From Panacagrimonas sp041603235 (GTDB lineage: Bacteria > Pseudomonadota > Gammaproteobacteria > Nevskiales > Nevskiaceae), in contig JBFIES010000004.1 in NCBI GenBank assembly GCA_041603235.1, positions 62,001 through 126,000 of the forward strand: a stretch of DNA of 64,000 bases, in the 5' to 3' direction. Under the pieces are notes generated by a model. It saw only the letters and a list, made by a program, of their open reading frames with translations, did not search any database and had not been told where the DNA came from. Of the stretch, positions 8,137 to 17,104 are shown piece by piece. Positions within the stretch are counted from its first letter, which is position 1; the number at the start of each line of letters is the position of its first letter. The translations under genes were made by a program, and so were the position numbers.

Positions 8137-9180
8137 GTGAAAATCGTTTCTAGCAATCTGAAGCACCAAATCCCTCTGACCACGCTACCGAACTGGATTA
8201 AGGCGGCGGCGGCGTGTGGCTTCAGTATTGAATCCGTGTTTCGAGAGCTCGATATCGAAATGGATTGGGGGCGACCGGAAAATGCGACCCTTTCAAGTTC
8301 GGACCTAGAGCGCCTCATGCTCGCGTGCGTGCGTCGTGCCAGGGGGCGGCATTTTCCCCTGTACCTAGGTCAGACCTTCGGGTTCGAGTACATGCCGGAA
8401 GTGGAATCCTTCATTGCTACCAGCTCCACGTTGAGGGAATCAACGCGTGTGCTCGAGTGGTTGCAGGTGCTGATCAACCCGATGTTGAAGATGCGTGTCA
8501 TTGAGGGGAACCGATTCGCGTCTCTACGCCTCGAGTGGGATTCTGCAGTGCCAGGGCCGGCCATACATTGGTTTGCAGAAGCTACGTTCACGTCTGTGCT
8601 CAAGTTTGGGCGGACCTTGCTCAATGAGCGGGGCGATTTTGCAGAGCTTGCACTTAGCCAGCCCGAACCGCCTTATGCTCAACAGGTTCGAGACTTTCTG
8701 CGACTTCCCGTCAAATTCTCACAAGCCTTCAATTCACTTGAGATTGATGCTCGTCTCCTTGATGTCGGACTCGGAGGGGCTTCGGATACTCTGCATCGGT
8801 TTGCTGAAGCGCGCGTATCCGAACGCCTTTCGGACCGGATTCGTCCCGTCAGAGCAGAGGAACGTGTTTCAGCCCTTTTTGAGCGAGAGCCAGAATTGCT
8901 GGCCGGAGACATCAGGCAGGTCAGCGATCGGCTTCACGTTCATCCTCGGACGCTCCAGCGGCGACTGGCGTCAGAACAGACAAGCCTCGCCGACATTCGC
9001 AGCAGGGCGAGGATGTCCCTGGCCGCAAAATGGCTGGCCGAAGGCGAAATGGCGATTGAACTCATTTCGGACCGCTTGGGTTTTGCTGACCGCAGGAGCT
9101 TCTCGCGCGCTTTTGGGCGATGGGCCGGAAAGTCGCCCAGCGCATTCAGAAAGGAAAAATTGGGCCTCGGGAGCTTCTGA
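8137..9180 (+). CDS. AraC-family transcriptional regulator (Arabinose_bd/OruR type)
   Basis: The 347-residue protein has the long N-terminal domain of the PF12625-type AraC group (about residues 20-210, with the EYMPEVESFIATSSTLRES stretch) and a C-terminal double helix-turn-helix (about 255-340: VSDRLHVHPRTLQRRLASE, then ISDRLGFADRRSFSRAF and GKSPSAFRK). The start is GTG at 8137; no in-frame ATG is nearby. Such regulators often activate adjacent lipid or amino acid catabolism genes. The next gene, 98 bases downstream on the same strand, is a predicted metal-dependent hydrolase, and a pair of direct repeats lies between them. Confidence 0.92.
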   Translation: MKIVSSNLKHQIPLTTLPNWIKAAAACGFSIESVFRELDIEMDWGRPENATLSSSDLERLMLACVRRARGRHFPLYLGQTFGFEYMPEVESFIATSSTLRESTRVLEWLQVLINPMLKMRVIEGNRFASLRLEWDSAVPGPAIHWFAEATFTSVLKFGRTLLNERGDFAELALSQPEPPYAQQVRDFLRLPVKFSQAFNSLEIDARLLDVGLGGASDTLHRFAEARVSERLSDRIRPVRAEERVSALFEREPELLAGDIRQVSDRLHVHPRTLQRRLASEQTSLADIRSRARMSLAAKWLAEGEMAIELISDRLGFADRRSFSRAFGRWAGKSPSAFRKEKLGLGSF

Positions 9181-9192
9181 GAATGTCGCGAA

Positions 9193-9231
9193 AAGTTCCC
9201 TAGGGTCGTCATTTGTCATATGAAGTTCCCT
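9193..9231. promoter_or_regulatory. Direct repeat pair, possible AraC-type operator
   Basis: AAGTTCCCT occurs at 9193-9201 and again at 9223-9231, exactly 30 bases apart (about three helical turns), between the araC-type gene and the hydrolase start at 9279. AraC-family proteins commonly bind direct repeats phased on the helix upstream of their targets. Binding by the neighbouring regulator is inference. Confidence 0.45.
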
Positions 9232-9278
9232 TATTTCTGCCTAGATTGACCCTCAGGTCATTCAAAGAGGCAGACATC

Positions 9279-10148
9279 ATGGATGGATCAGGTCCACTCC
9301 CGAGCGGTATCGTGCAGCGAAAAGGGCCCGATTTTGGCCTTGATGGTGATATTCCCCGCTGGTGGTTCGGCAACGACCCTTTCAAGACGCGCTTTTTTGA
9401 TGCGATGTCGTTGTTGTTTCCTGAAGGGGAGCGGTTCTTTATTGAATGCGTTCGCGACTATCGTGATCAGATCAGTGATCCGGTGTTGCTCGGCCAGGTC
9501 AAGGACTTCACCTTTCAGGAAGGTCAGCACGGCATGGTGCATACGGCCTACAACGCGCGCATTGCGGAGCAGGGCATCGCTGTCGATAAGATTATTACGC
9601 AGGAAAAGCGGATTCTGGCCGGACTTCGAAAATACATGCCAGCGGGTTACACGCTGGCACACACTGCGGCTGTCGAGCACATGACCGCCATCATGGCCCA
9701 CGGGTTCATGAATGATCCTGAGGTATTTGAGGACGCAGATGAAAGGATGAGGGCTTTGTTTGTCTGGCATGGCGTCGAGGAGATTGAACACAAAGCCGTG
9801 GCGTTCGATGTGCTGAAAAAGGTAGCAAAGGTTGGTTATCTCACCCGAGTGCTGTCCATGGCATATGTCAGCCTGGTTTTCCCCTTGCACGTCTTCCTGA
9901 TCATGCGACATATGTTCAAGGTCGATGGGGTTCAGAGCCGTTTCAAAGTTTGGATCAAGGGTTTGCGCTGGCTGTACGGGCGCCGGGGTCTGATGACCCG
10001 CTTGCTTCCGCACTATCTGGCCTATTACCGGCCAAGCTTTCATCCATGGCAGGCCGGTCAGATGGAAACCTATTCGATCTGGCGGGGCACCTATGACAGT
10101 TCGGGGGGTGACGCTGTTGCAGCTGCTAATGCACTTCGCGCCGTCTGA
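9279..10148 (+). CDS. Predicted metal-dependent hydrolase (PF10118 family)
   Basis: The protein matches the Metal_hydrol family, a ferritin-like helical group of uncertain activity. Possible metal ligands are visible: E51 in PEGERFF, E81-x-x-H84 (FQEGQHGMVH), HTAAVEH, and the second motif HGVEEIEHKAVAFDV. A hydrophobic stretch follows (YVSLVFPLHVFLIMRHM). The ATG at 9279 is preferred because GAGG (9267-9270) lies eight bases before it; the frame is open to a TTG at 9213 that runs through the direct repeats. These genes are frequently found beside AraC-type regulators in lipid-degrading gammaproteobacteria. The substrate is unknown. Confidence 0.85.
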   Translation: MDGSGPLPSGIVQRKGPDFGLDGDIPRWWFGNDPFKTRFFDAMSLLFPEGERFFIECVRDYRDQISDPVLLGQVKDFTFQEGQHGMVHTAYNARIAEQGIAVDKIITQEKRILAGLRKYMPAGYTLAHTAAVEHMTAIMAHGFMNDPEVFEDADERMRALFVWHGVEEIEHKAVAFDVLKKVAKVGYLTRVLSMAYVSLVFPLHVFLIMRHMFKVDGVQSRFKVWIKGLRWLYGRRGLMTRLLPHYLAYYRPSFHPWQAGQMETYSIWRGTYDSSGGDAVAAANALRAV

Positions 10149-10275
10149 ACAGGCGAGCGAGGGGGTTTGAATCGGCAATAGATTGCCGGCGAGGGCAACC
10201 TGGCAATCTGAGTCGAGTGGCATCCAGCACCTGGAATGATGCCTGTTCGACATCACTTCAAACCTGGATGGATGC

Positions 10276-11322
10276 ATGAAAAAGCAGCTTGTCTTGTTTG
10301 CCATGTGCACGACGCTGGCAACACCGGCCATGGCCGTTGAAACCGATTTTGACCTTTATGGCGTCTTCGCCTACTCACTGAGTCAGTACGAATCAGATGC
10401 CGCGGGCGATGACTTTGATGCTGAAAACAATGGCTCTTTTCTAGGTCTCTCCGTCTCTGGAGAAGAGCGCGGCATCACAGCCTTTGCGGTGTACGAGCGC
10501 GGCTTTGATCGGTTCAACAGTGCGAGCACAAACTCGGAATCTGAAGATTTTGTGCGCCAGTTTTATGGCGGGCTTTCGGGGCGGTACGGCGTGCTCAGCT
10601 ACGGACGCAAGTCCACCACCTACAAGCAGGCAGGGCGAAAACTCGACCCGTTTTACGACTCGTCCATCGTGGGGTTCAATGCCCAGTTTGCCAACGAAGG
10701 CGCCAGCTATGGTTTGTCCAATCTGACCAATGCATTCGCCAGCAACACCGTCGAGTATCAGGCACCGGAATGGCACGGATTCAGCGCACATGGCGCGCTT
10801 TACATCAACGACAATGGCGAAGCACAGGGCAACGATGACGACGACTATGGTCTGGGTCTGGCTTACGAAGACCACGAGCGTGGCTTCGGCCTCGGTGTGG
10901 AGTACCTCGACTCCAACGGCGGTGATGTCGTGTTTGGCGTGGGTAAGCTGGTGGAATTCGAAGCGACCCGGCTGTATGGCGTCTACGGCTACAAGGCACT
11001 GACCGTTGGCGCTTCTTATGAGCACGTTGATATCAGCGACGAATCCGATCCGCGCGGTTACGGCATCATTTCGGCGTCTTATCAATTGCTGCCTGACATC
11101 GTTCTTGCGCTGACTTATGGCCACTTGCAGGACGTGGTACCCAACGCCGTGGCGAATCCGGATGGAATCAACGGCGATGGAATTAGCATCGGCGCGTTCT
11201 ACGACATTATTTCCGGGCTGAAGGCTTATGTTGCTGCGCGCACAATTGACCTCGATTCCGGTAACGAGGTGCAGACCTATGCCGTGGGATTCAGCTATGA
11301 GTTTGCGCTGGATTTGAATTGA
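10276..11322 (+). CDS. Outer membrane porin (Gram-negative general porin family)
   Basis: A signal peptide (cleavage after AMA, about residue 21) leads a 348-residue protein rich in alternating polar and aromatic beta-strands with Gly/Tyr ends, for example FYGGLSGRYGVLSYGRKSTTYK, which matches the porin motif around the constriction loop. Repeated AxxY and GxxY strands continue to the end. The C terminus is FSYEFALDLN rather than ending in Phe, so the terminal beta-signal is slightly shifted. Porins of this type form trimeric channels for small solutes. It stands alone, 127 bases after the hydrolase and followed by a strong hairpin. Confidence 0.85.
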   Translation: MKKQLVLFAMCTTLATPAMAVETDFDLYGVFAYSLSQYESDAAGDDFDAENNGSFLGLSVSGEERGITAFAVYERGFDRFNSASTNSESEDFVRQFYGGLSGRYGVLSYGRKSTTYKQAGRKLDPFYDSSIVGFNAQFANEGASYGLSNLTNAFASNTVEYQAPEWHGFSAHGALYINDNGEAQGNDDDDYGLGLAYEDHERGFGLGVEYLDSNGGDVVFGVGKLVEFEATRLYGVYGYKALTVGASYEHVDISDESDPRGYGIISASYQLLPDIVLALTYGHLQDVVPNAVANPDGINGDGISIGAFYDIISGLKAYVAARTIDLDSGNEVQTYAVGFSYEFALDLN

Positions 11323-11330
11323 TCAGGTCC

Positions 11331-11357
11331 CCGCGGGTGTGCGATGCACGCCCGCGG
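11331..11357 (+). terminator. Strong hairpin after the porin gene
   Basis: A 12-bp stem (CCGCGGGTGTGC with GCACGCCCGCGG, one G-T pair) closes a GAT loop, 9 bases after the porin stop. There is no T run, so it may protect the 3' end or aid Rho-dependent termination rather than be a classic terminator. Confidence 0.5.
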
Positions 11358-11475
11358 ATCTGCGAGGGTTGCTGGCGGCAAATGAGCGGATTGTGCTCAT
11401 GCTGCTGCGGTAACCCCGCTTGCCCCGTTACAATGGCTGACTATTCAGGCACCAGCCAGAGGGCAGCGAAAGCAA

Positions 11476-12912
11476 ATGAGTGACAACTACGATCTGATCG
11501 TTATTGGTGGTGGCACCGGCGGATATCCCGCGGCCATTCGGGCAGGGCAGTTGGGAATGAAGACTGTCTGCATCAATAGCTGGCTCAACAAGGACGACAA
11601 GCCGGCCTTCGGCGGCACTTGCCTTAATGCAGGCTGCATCCCGTCCAAGGCGCTTCTCGAATCCTCAGAGATGTTTCACCGCGCAGGTCATGAGCTCGCC
11701 TCGCACGGCGTCAAGGTCAGCGCACCCAAGCTTGATCTGGCTGCGATGCAGGATCGCAAGAACAAGATCAGCAGCGGCCTGACCGGTGGAATTGCGCAAT
11801 TGTTCAAGGCCAATGGCGTGACGGGTCTTGAAGGCTTTGGTCGTCTGCTTGGCGACGGCAAGGTTGAATTTCGTTCTCACAGCGGTGAGAAGAAAGTTCT
11901 GACCGGCAAGCACATCATCGTGGCGACAGGGTCCGAACCTGTTGAACTGAAAATTGCTCCGTTCGATCACGAGAAAATCTGCGATTCCTGGGATGCTCTG
12001 GAGTTTACTTCCGTGCCAAAGCGTCTGGGCATTATTGGAGCGGGTGTCATTGGCGTTGAGCTGGGCAGCGTGTGGTCACGCCTAGGCTCCAAGGTCACCA
12101 TACTCGAGGCCATGCCCAAATTCCTGCCGATGGTCGATCAGACCATTGCCAAGGATGCCCAGCGGCAGCTGAGCAAGCAGGGTCTGGATATTCGTCTGAA
12201 TGCGAAGGTGCAAAGCGCCAAGGCCGGAGCCAAGGGCGTCGTGGTGGAATACGACGAAAACGGAGAGACCAAGTCCGAAACCTTCGATCAGCTGATCGTG
12301 GCTGTAGGCCGCCGGCCTTACACCGAGGGGCTCAACGCAGATGGCGTTCATCTGGAGCTCGATTCTCGCGGCTTCGTCAAGGTCGACAAGAATTACAAGA
12401 CCAATCTCAACGGTGTCTATGCCACTGGTGACGTCATTGGCGGTCTGATGCTGGCGCACAAGGGCATTGAGGAAGGCGTTGCGCTGGTAGAGCAGCTGCA
12501 CGGCGAAAAGCCGGAAGTGAATTACAACGCAATTCCCTGCGTGATCTATACCGCCCCGGAGATTGCATGGGTGGGTATGTCCGAAGAGCAGGCCAAGGAG
12601 GCTGGGCATGAGGTCAAAGTGGGAACCAGTCCGTTTGCGGCCAACGGACGTGCCAAAGCCATGGAAGCGGCAGCGGGAACCATCAAAGTCATTTCCGATG
12701 CCAAGAATGATCGGATTCTGGGCGTGCACATGGTGGGTCCGTATGTCTCAGAGGTACTTCAGTCTGTCGTGGTTGCGCTTGAATTTGGTGCGACTACCGC
12801 CGATCTGCAGCTGACCATGCACGGACATCCAACTCTGGCGGAAGCGCTTCACGAGGCTTATCTAGCAGTCGATGGCCGCGCAATTCACGCCGTCAACAAG
12901 AAAAAGAAATAG
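11476..12912 (+). CDS. lpdA: Dihydrolipoyl dehydrogenase
   Basis: The E3 flavoprotein reoxidises dihydrolipoamide in 2-oxoacid dehydrogenase complexes and the glycine cleavage system. The FAD loop GGGTGG (about residues 11-16), redox pair C49/C54 in FGGTCLNAGCIPSK, the NAD loop GAGVIGVELGSV, the second FAD motif VYATGDVIGG and the C-terminal His-Glu pair in HGHPTLAEALHEA are all present. The 478-residue length is standard. No E1/E2 gene adjoins it, so it is probably shared between complexes encoded elsewhere. Confidence 0.96.
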   Translation: MSDNYDLIVIGGGTGGYPAAIRAGQLGMKTVCINSWLNKDDKPAFGGTCLNAGCIPSKALLESSEMFHRAGHELASHGVKVSAPKLDLAAMQDRKNKISSGLTGGIAQLFKANGVTGLEGFGRLLGDGKVEFRSHSGEKKVLTGKHIIVATGSEPVELKIAPFDHEKICDSWDALEFTSVPKRLGIIGAGVIGVELGSVWSRLGSKVTILEAMPKFLPMVDQTIAKDAQRQLSKQGLDIRLNAKVQSAKAGAKGVVVEYDENGETKSETFDQLIVAVGRRPYTEGLNADGVHLELDSRGFVKVDKNYKTNLNGVYATGDVIGGLMLAHKGIEEGVALVEQLHGEKPEVNYNAIPCVIYTAPEIAWVGMSEEQAKEAGHEVKVGTSPFAANGRAKAMEAAAGTIKVISDAKNDRILGVHMVGPYVSEVLQSVVVALEFGATTADLQLTMHGHPTLAEALHEAYLAVDGRAIHAVNKKKK

Positions 12913-12922
12913 TCGAAACATC

Positions 12923-13501
12923 ATGAAAATATTCAAATATATTGTTGTAATTGCGGGCGTTTCCGTCGGCACTTCGGCAAATGCTGAAGTGTTTGATGCC
13001 AATATTTCTGGCGACTCCGTGCGTATCGCCGTGAATGGTCCGCTTTCCCGTCTTTTGTCCAACACCAAGGGCGAGTACGAGTTTGGCGGCATCATTGGTG
13101 AAGACGATCTTGAGAATGATTTTGCGTCGGGCCACGTCGGCCTGATGCTGACTGGGGATGCCGGCGCGCGCGATGCGCAGGTCACGGCTGGCTTGGGTGC
13201 TCGCCTGCAGTATCTGGATGTGGAGAGCGATAACGGAGGCGCTGTCGAGCTCGGCGGCAAGGTAGAAGTACGCTTCCCAGGCTATGACCGCTTCGGATTC
13301 TCTGCCTATGCATGGTTTGGCCCCGAGGCAGCCAGCTTTGGCGATGTCGATGACGTCTTTGAGTATGCCGCTGCAATCGATTATCAGATTCTCAAGGATG
13401 CGGCCATCTACGTGGGCTATCGCAAGATTGAGGCCGACTTTGGTCGGCAAGTTGATGTTGAGGAAGACGGCGTGCACGGTGGTATTCGCCTGAATTTCTG
13501 A
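12923..13501 (+). CDS. YfaZ-like outer membrane protein
   Basis: The 192-residue product has a signal peptide ending at ANA (about residue 21) and alternating beta-strands typical of a small barrel (SGHVGLMLTGDAG, VTAGLGARLQYLDV, DRFGFSAYAWFGPE, AAIYVGYRKIEADF) ending in GGIRLNF with the terminal Phe expected by the outer membrane insertion machinery. The pattern fits the YfaZ family, whose function is unknown. The ATG at 12923 is 10 bases after lpdA; the frame extends upstream into lpdA but the signal peptide fixes the start. Confidence 0.8.
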   Translation: MKIFKYIVVIAGVSVGTSANAEVFDANISGDSVRIAVNGPLSRLLSNTKGEYEFGGIIGEDDLENDFASGHVGLMLTGDAGARDAQVTAGLGARLQYLDVESDNGGAVELGGKVEVRFPGYDRFGFSAYAWFGPEAASFGDVDDVFEYAAAIDYQILKDAAIYVGYRKIEADFGRQVDVEEDGVHGGIRLNF

Positions 13502-13587
13502 GTCAAGGGCAACATTCGGGGCCCGGATCATTGCAGGACGGCCTGATCATGGCGTCTCTGTGTTCAGAACAACGAGGAAGAGTGTGA

Positions 13588-14307
13588 ATGGGGCGCGGAC
13601 CAAGTATTGAAGGTCGCAAAAATGCGGCTGATGCGCAGAAAGCGAAGATATTTACCAAGCTGATTCGAGAAATCACCATGGCGGCCCGTGCCGGCGGTGG
13701 TGACCCGGCCGGCAATGCGCGCCTGCGGTTGGCTGTCGACCGGGCCCTGACCGCAAACATGACCAAGGACACGGTCGAGCGGGCGGTAAAACGAGGTAGC
13801 GGTGAGCTCGGCGCTGACCAGATGCAGGAGGTCCGCTACGAGGGCTATGCGCCAGGCGGCGTGGCTGTGATGGTTGATTGCATGACCGACAACTCCACGC
13901 GAACCGTTGCAGAGGTTCGGCATGCCCTGTCCAAGCACGGCGGACAACTCGGGACCAGCGGCTCCGTTGCCTTCCAGTTTTCCGAAGTTGGGCAACTCTG
14001 GTTCGATCTGGAACAAGAAGGCGCCAGTGAAGATCGGCTGCTGGAACTGGGTCTCGAGGCGGGCGCTGAAGATGTCATTGCGGACGGAAAATGGTGTGAA
14101 GTGCTGACACCGCCCAGCGAGTTTGAGGCCGTAAAGGCCGCTCTGGCAGATGCCGGGCTGATCGCCGAAGAGGCGCGCGTCACCATGCGTCCGGCGAACC
14201 GGGTGGCTGTGGAGGGAGAAGCCGCCAGCGATGTGCAGAAATTGCTGAATCGGCTGGACGATCTCGACGACGTGCAGGACGTTTTTCACAACGCTGACCT
14301 GCCCTGA
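13588..14307 (+). CDS. yebC: YebC/PmpR family regulatory protein
   Basis: The 239-residue protein starts MGRGPSIEGRKNAADAQKAKIFTK, the highly conserved YebC opening, and continues with RLAVDRALTANMTKDTVERAVKRG, YEGYAPGGVAVMVDCMTDN and NRTVAEVRHALSKHGGQLG-like segments. Members have been described as DNA-binding regulators and, more recently, as translation factors. Its stop overlaps the ruvC start by one base (TGATG), and yebC-ruvC-ruvA-ruvB is a widespread operon. Confidence 0.95.
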   Translation: MGRGPSIEGRKNAADAQKAKIFTKLIREITMAARAGGGDPAGNARLRLAVDRALTANMTKDTVERAVKRGSGELGADQMQEVRYEGYAPGGVAVMVDCMTDNSTRTVAEVRHALSKHGGQLGTSGSVAFQFSEVGQLWFDLEQEGASEDRLLELGLEAGAEDVIADGKWCEVLTPPSEFEAVKAALADAGLIAEEARVTMRPANRVAVEGEAASDVQKLLNRLDDLDDVQDVFHNADLP

Positions 14308-14825
14308 TGACCGCGGTCCGGATACTGGGTGTTGATCCGGGCTCCAGATACACCGGTTATGGGTTGATTGATTCGTTCAACGGACGCAACGTGCTGGTTG
14401 CGGCAGGCCGGTTGAATGTCAGCAAAGGCAGCACGGCGGAGCGATTGCTGGGCGTGCTTGAGGGGTTGGGTGAAGTCATCGCCGAGCACCACCCGCAGGA
14501 AAGTGCGGTGGAGGAAACCTTCGTGAACCGGGTCAATGCAGCGAGTGCGCTAGTCCTGGGTCAGGCGCGCGGGGCGGCGATTTGCGCTTGTGCCAAGGCG
14601 GGACTGGACGTGGCCGAGTATGCCGCGGCCCAGGTCAAATTGGCGGTTGCCGGCAATGGTCGTGCAGACAAGCATCAGGTGGAGCACATGGTGCGGGTGC
14701 TGCTCAATACCCGTGAGAAGCTGTCCCCCGACGCGGCAGATGCATTGGCAGTTGCGTTGACACATGCTCATGTTCGAACAACCCGGCAGCGGACAGGTGA
14801 TGCTTTGCGTCGCGCATGGGGTTGA
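14307..14825 (+). CDS. ruvC: Crossover junction endodeoxyribonuclease RuvC
   Basis: RuvC cuts Holliday junctions symmetrically after RuvAB branch migration. The RNase H-like acidic residues are in place: D in ILGVDPGSRYTGYG, E in SAVEETFVNRV, and the late Asp pair in SPDAADALAVALTHAH. At 172 residues the length is standard. It is translationally coupled to yebC and lies 75 bases before ruvA. Confidence 0.97.
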   Translation: MTAVRILGVDPGSRYTGYGLIDSFNGRNVLVAAGRLNVSKGSTAERLLGVLEGLGEVIAEHHPQESAVEETFVNRVNAASALVLGQARGAAICACAKAGLDVAEYAAAQVKLAVAGNGRADKHQVEHMVRVLLNTREKLSPDAADALAVALTHAHVRTTRQRTGDALRRAWG

Positions 14826-14900
14826 GCCACGTAAAGCCATCCGGCCATTTCAAATAAGAAAGCCCAAGTCAAAGCTGTATCGGGGCAGGGAGGAACTGAG

Positions 14901-15494
14901 TTGATTGGAAGCCTGAGCGGGAAACTGATTCTCAAGCAGCCGCCTAGATTGCTGATTGATGTAGGCGGGGTCGGTTACGAATGTGAAGCGCCCATGTCCA
15001 CCTTCTATTCACTGCCGTCCCTGGGTGAAACCGTGACCCTGCATACGCATCTGACAGTTCGTGACGATGCGCACCTGCTCTATGCCTTTGCCAGCTTGCA
15101 GGAGAAATCCCTGTTTCGGGACCTGGTCAAGGTGTCTGGCGTCGGCCCCAAGATTGCCTTGGCCATTCTTTCCGGGACTGGCGTGGACGAGTTCTGGGGC
15201 ACCGTCAGAGAAGGGCAGGTGACACGGCTGACCAAGGTTCCAGGAATTGGAAAGAAATCTGCGGAGCGGCTCGTTGTCGAGCTTCGCGATAAGGCGGGGG
15301 CCCAGGGTGCTACGGGATTGCCATCAGCGGCGGGGCCAGCAGTATCGAGTAGCCCGCTGCAGGAAGCGCGGTCAGCCCTTGAGGCGCTTGGCTACAAACC
15401 TGCTGAAGCGCAGCGACTCACCGACAGCGTGGAATCAGATGGTCTCAATGCAGAGCAGATTATCCGGGAGGCGCTCAAGCGTGCGGTACGCTAG
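14901..15494 (+). CDS. ruvA: Holliday junction DNA helicase subunit RuvA
   Basis: RuvA binds the four-way junction and loads RuvB. The N-terminal OB fold (MIGSLSGKLILKQPPRLLIDVGGVGYE), two helix-hairpin-helix motifs (LVKVSGVGPKIALAIL and LTKVPGIGKKSAERLVVEL) and the flexible linker leading to the RuvB-binding C-terminal domain (ARSALEALGYKPAEAQRL) are in order. The start is TTG at 14901 preceded by AGGGAGGAA, a strong ribosome site. Confidence 0.97.
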   Translation: MIGSLSGKLILKQPPRLLIDVGGVGYECEAPMSTFYSLPSLGETVTLHTHLTVRDDAHLLYAFASLQEKSLFRDLVKVSGVGPKIALAILSGTGVDEFWGTVREGQVTRLTKVPGIGKKSAERLVVELRDKAGAQGATGLPSAAGPAVSSSPLQEARSALEALGYKPAEAQRLTDSVESDGLNAEQIIREALKRAVR

Positions 15495-15542
15495 GCGTTC
15501 TGTCCGCGTCGCTTCTGCACCCAGCCATGATGTATTCCGTAA

Positions 15543-16574
15543 ATGAATGATGAATCCCGATTGATGGCCGCCACCAGCGGGCTGGACGACGAGCGCATCG
15601 AGCGAGCGATACGGCCCAGCAAGCTGGAAGATTACGTGGGGCAGCCGGCTGTTCGAGAGCAACTTGGCATTGCCATCGAAGCGGCGTCCAAGCGCAGCGA
15701 AGCCTTGGATCATGTGCTGATATTCGGGCCGCCCGGTCTTGGCAAAACCACGCTTGCACACATTCTGGCGGCCGAAATGGGCGTCAATCTGCGTCAGACC
15801 TCCGGGCCGGTGCTGGAAAAGGCAGGCGACTTGGCGGCGCTTCTGACCAATCTGGAGCCGCGAGACCTGCTGTTTGTCGATGAAATTCATCGGCTATCGC
15901 CGGTCGTGGAGGAAGTGCTGTATCCGGCAATGGAGGACTACCAGCTCGACATCATGATTGGTGAAGGTCCTGCGGCGCGGTCCATCCGTTTGGATTTGCC
16001 ACCTTTCACGCTGGTGGGGGCGACAACGCGCGCCGGAGCGCTTACCAGCCCTCTGCGTGACCGCTTCGGCATTGTCCAGCGGCTCGAGTTTTATTCCGTG
16101 GCCGATCTCGCCCGAATTGTCATGCGCTCAGCGGGCATCCTGAATTCGCCAATGGATGAGCAGGGCGCGGCGGAAATCGCGCGGCGTTCCCGAGGGACAC
16201 CTCGAATTGCCAATCGGCTTTTGCGACGGGTGCGGGATTTCGCTCAAGTCCGTGGCGACGGCGCCATCAACGCCGACATTGCGAGCAAAGCGCTCAAAAT
16301 GCTCGATGTCGACACCAATGGCTTTGATCTGATGGATCGAAAGCTGATCATGACGCTGATCGAGCGATTCGACGGTGGACCCGCTGGTCTGGACAATCTT
16401 TCTGCAGCAATTGGCGAGTCACGAGACACTCTGGAAGACGTGGTAGAGCCGTACCTGATTCAGCAGGGCTATTTGATGCGCACGCCGCGCGGACGCATCG
16501 CCTCGCGTCTGGCTTACGAGCACTACGGACTTCCGGTGCCGGACCGAATCAACACGCCGGATCTGTTCACATGA
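15543..16574 (+). CDS. ruvB: Holliday junction DNA helicase subunit RuvB
   Basis: RuvB is the AAA+ motor for branch migration. Walker A GPPGLGKTT, Walker B LLFVDEIHRLSP, sensor 1 LVGATTRAGALTSPLRDRF with the arginine finger region, and the C-terminal winged helix (GLDNLSAAIGESRDTLEDVVEPYLIQQGYLMRTPRGR) are all seen. The stop overlaps the ybgC start by four bases (ATGA), linking the ruv and tol blocks. Confidence 0.98.
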   Translation: MNDESRLMAATSGLDDERIERAIRPSKLEDYVGQPAVREQLGIAIEAASKRSEALDHVLIFGPPGLGKTTLAHILAAEMGVNLRQTSGPVLEKAGDLAALLTNLEPRDLLFVDEIHRLSPVVEEVLYPAMEDYQLDIMIGEGPAARSIRLDLPPFTLVGATTRAGALTSPLRDRFGIVQRLEFYSVADLARIVMRSAGILNSPMDEQGAAEIARRSRGTPRIANRLLRRVRDFAQVRGDGAINADIASKALKMLDVDTNGFDLMDRKLIMTLIERFDGGPAGLDNLSAAIGESRDTLEDVVEPYLIQQGYLMRTPRGRIASRLAYEHYGLPVPDRINTPDLFT

Positions 16575-16972
16575 GCCAGGCTGAGGTTTTCAGGTGGCCC
16601 GTACGGGTTTATTGGGAGGACACGGACGCCTCCGGGGTGGTCTATCACGCCAATTATCTGCGCTGGTTTGAGCGGGCCCGTACAGAATGGCTGCGCGCGA
16701 AAGGCTTCAATCAAGACGCCTTGTGCGCCGAACTGGGCATTGCCTTCACCGTCGCTAGTCTGGATGTGCGTTACCTGTTGCCGGCACGCATGGACGATGC
16801 CTTGCTGATCGAGGTCGGCTTGGAAGGCCGAAAGCGGGCAAGTCTCAATTTTGTTCAGCGCGCGCTCCGTTCTGAAGGGGAACAATTGCTGGCTCAGGCC
16901 CGTGTCAGGGTCGCCTGTGTCGATGCAAGCTCTTTCAGGCCCTTGCCCTTGCCTGATCTGGGCTTGCGATGA
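16571..16972 (+). CDS. ybgC: Tol-Pal system-associated acyl-CoA thioesterase YbgC
   Basis: A 133-residue hotdog-fold thioesterase with the motif YWEDTDASGVVYHANYLRWFERAR, including the catalytic Asp. YbgC is the usual first gene of the tol-pal cluster and acts on acyl-CoA or acyl-ACP in phospholipid metabolism. The ATG overlaps ruvB by four bases. A 132-base gap with a possible promoter separates it from tolQ. Confidence 0.95.
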   Translation: MSQAEVFRWPVRVYWEDTDASGVVYHANYLRWFERARTEWLRAKGFNQDALCAELGIAFTVASLDVRYLLPARMDDALLIEVGLEGRKRASLNFVQRALRSEGEQLLAQARVRVACVDASSFRPLPLPDLGLR

Positions 16973-16993
16973 CGTATATTTATTTGAATACAC

Positions 16994-17024
16994 TTAGCTA
17001 ATGGGTCGGCGCTTCGCATAAAAT
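16994..17024 (+). promoter_or_regulatory. Possible promoter for tolQRA
   Basis: TTAGCT (16994-16999) and TAAAAT (17019-17024) are separated by 19 bases in an AT-rich stretch 81 bases before the tolQ start. The -10 matches 5 of 6 positions and the -35 only 3, so this is a weak candidate. Confidence 0.3.
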
Positions 17025-17104
17025 CTGCTTTGAAGCTGGGCCAGAGGCACAGCAGAACCCGACATTCAACCCTTTTTCTCTACGAGTCCCGTTTCCAAGA
17101 CAAC

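Noticed and set aside
7905..8318. A minus-strand frame between the LuxR-type and AraC-type genes
   Set aside because: It runs antisense into the AraC-type gene, has atypical composition and no family features.
9288..10331. A 347-codon antisense frame over the metal-dependent hydrolase
   Set aside because: It spans the start of the porin gene and its signal peptide, and has no recognisable product.
14826..14900. A possible LexA box before ruvA (CTGT near 14874)
   Set aside because: The second half is not ACAG at the right spacing, so it does not meet the consensus.
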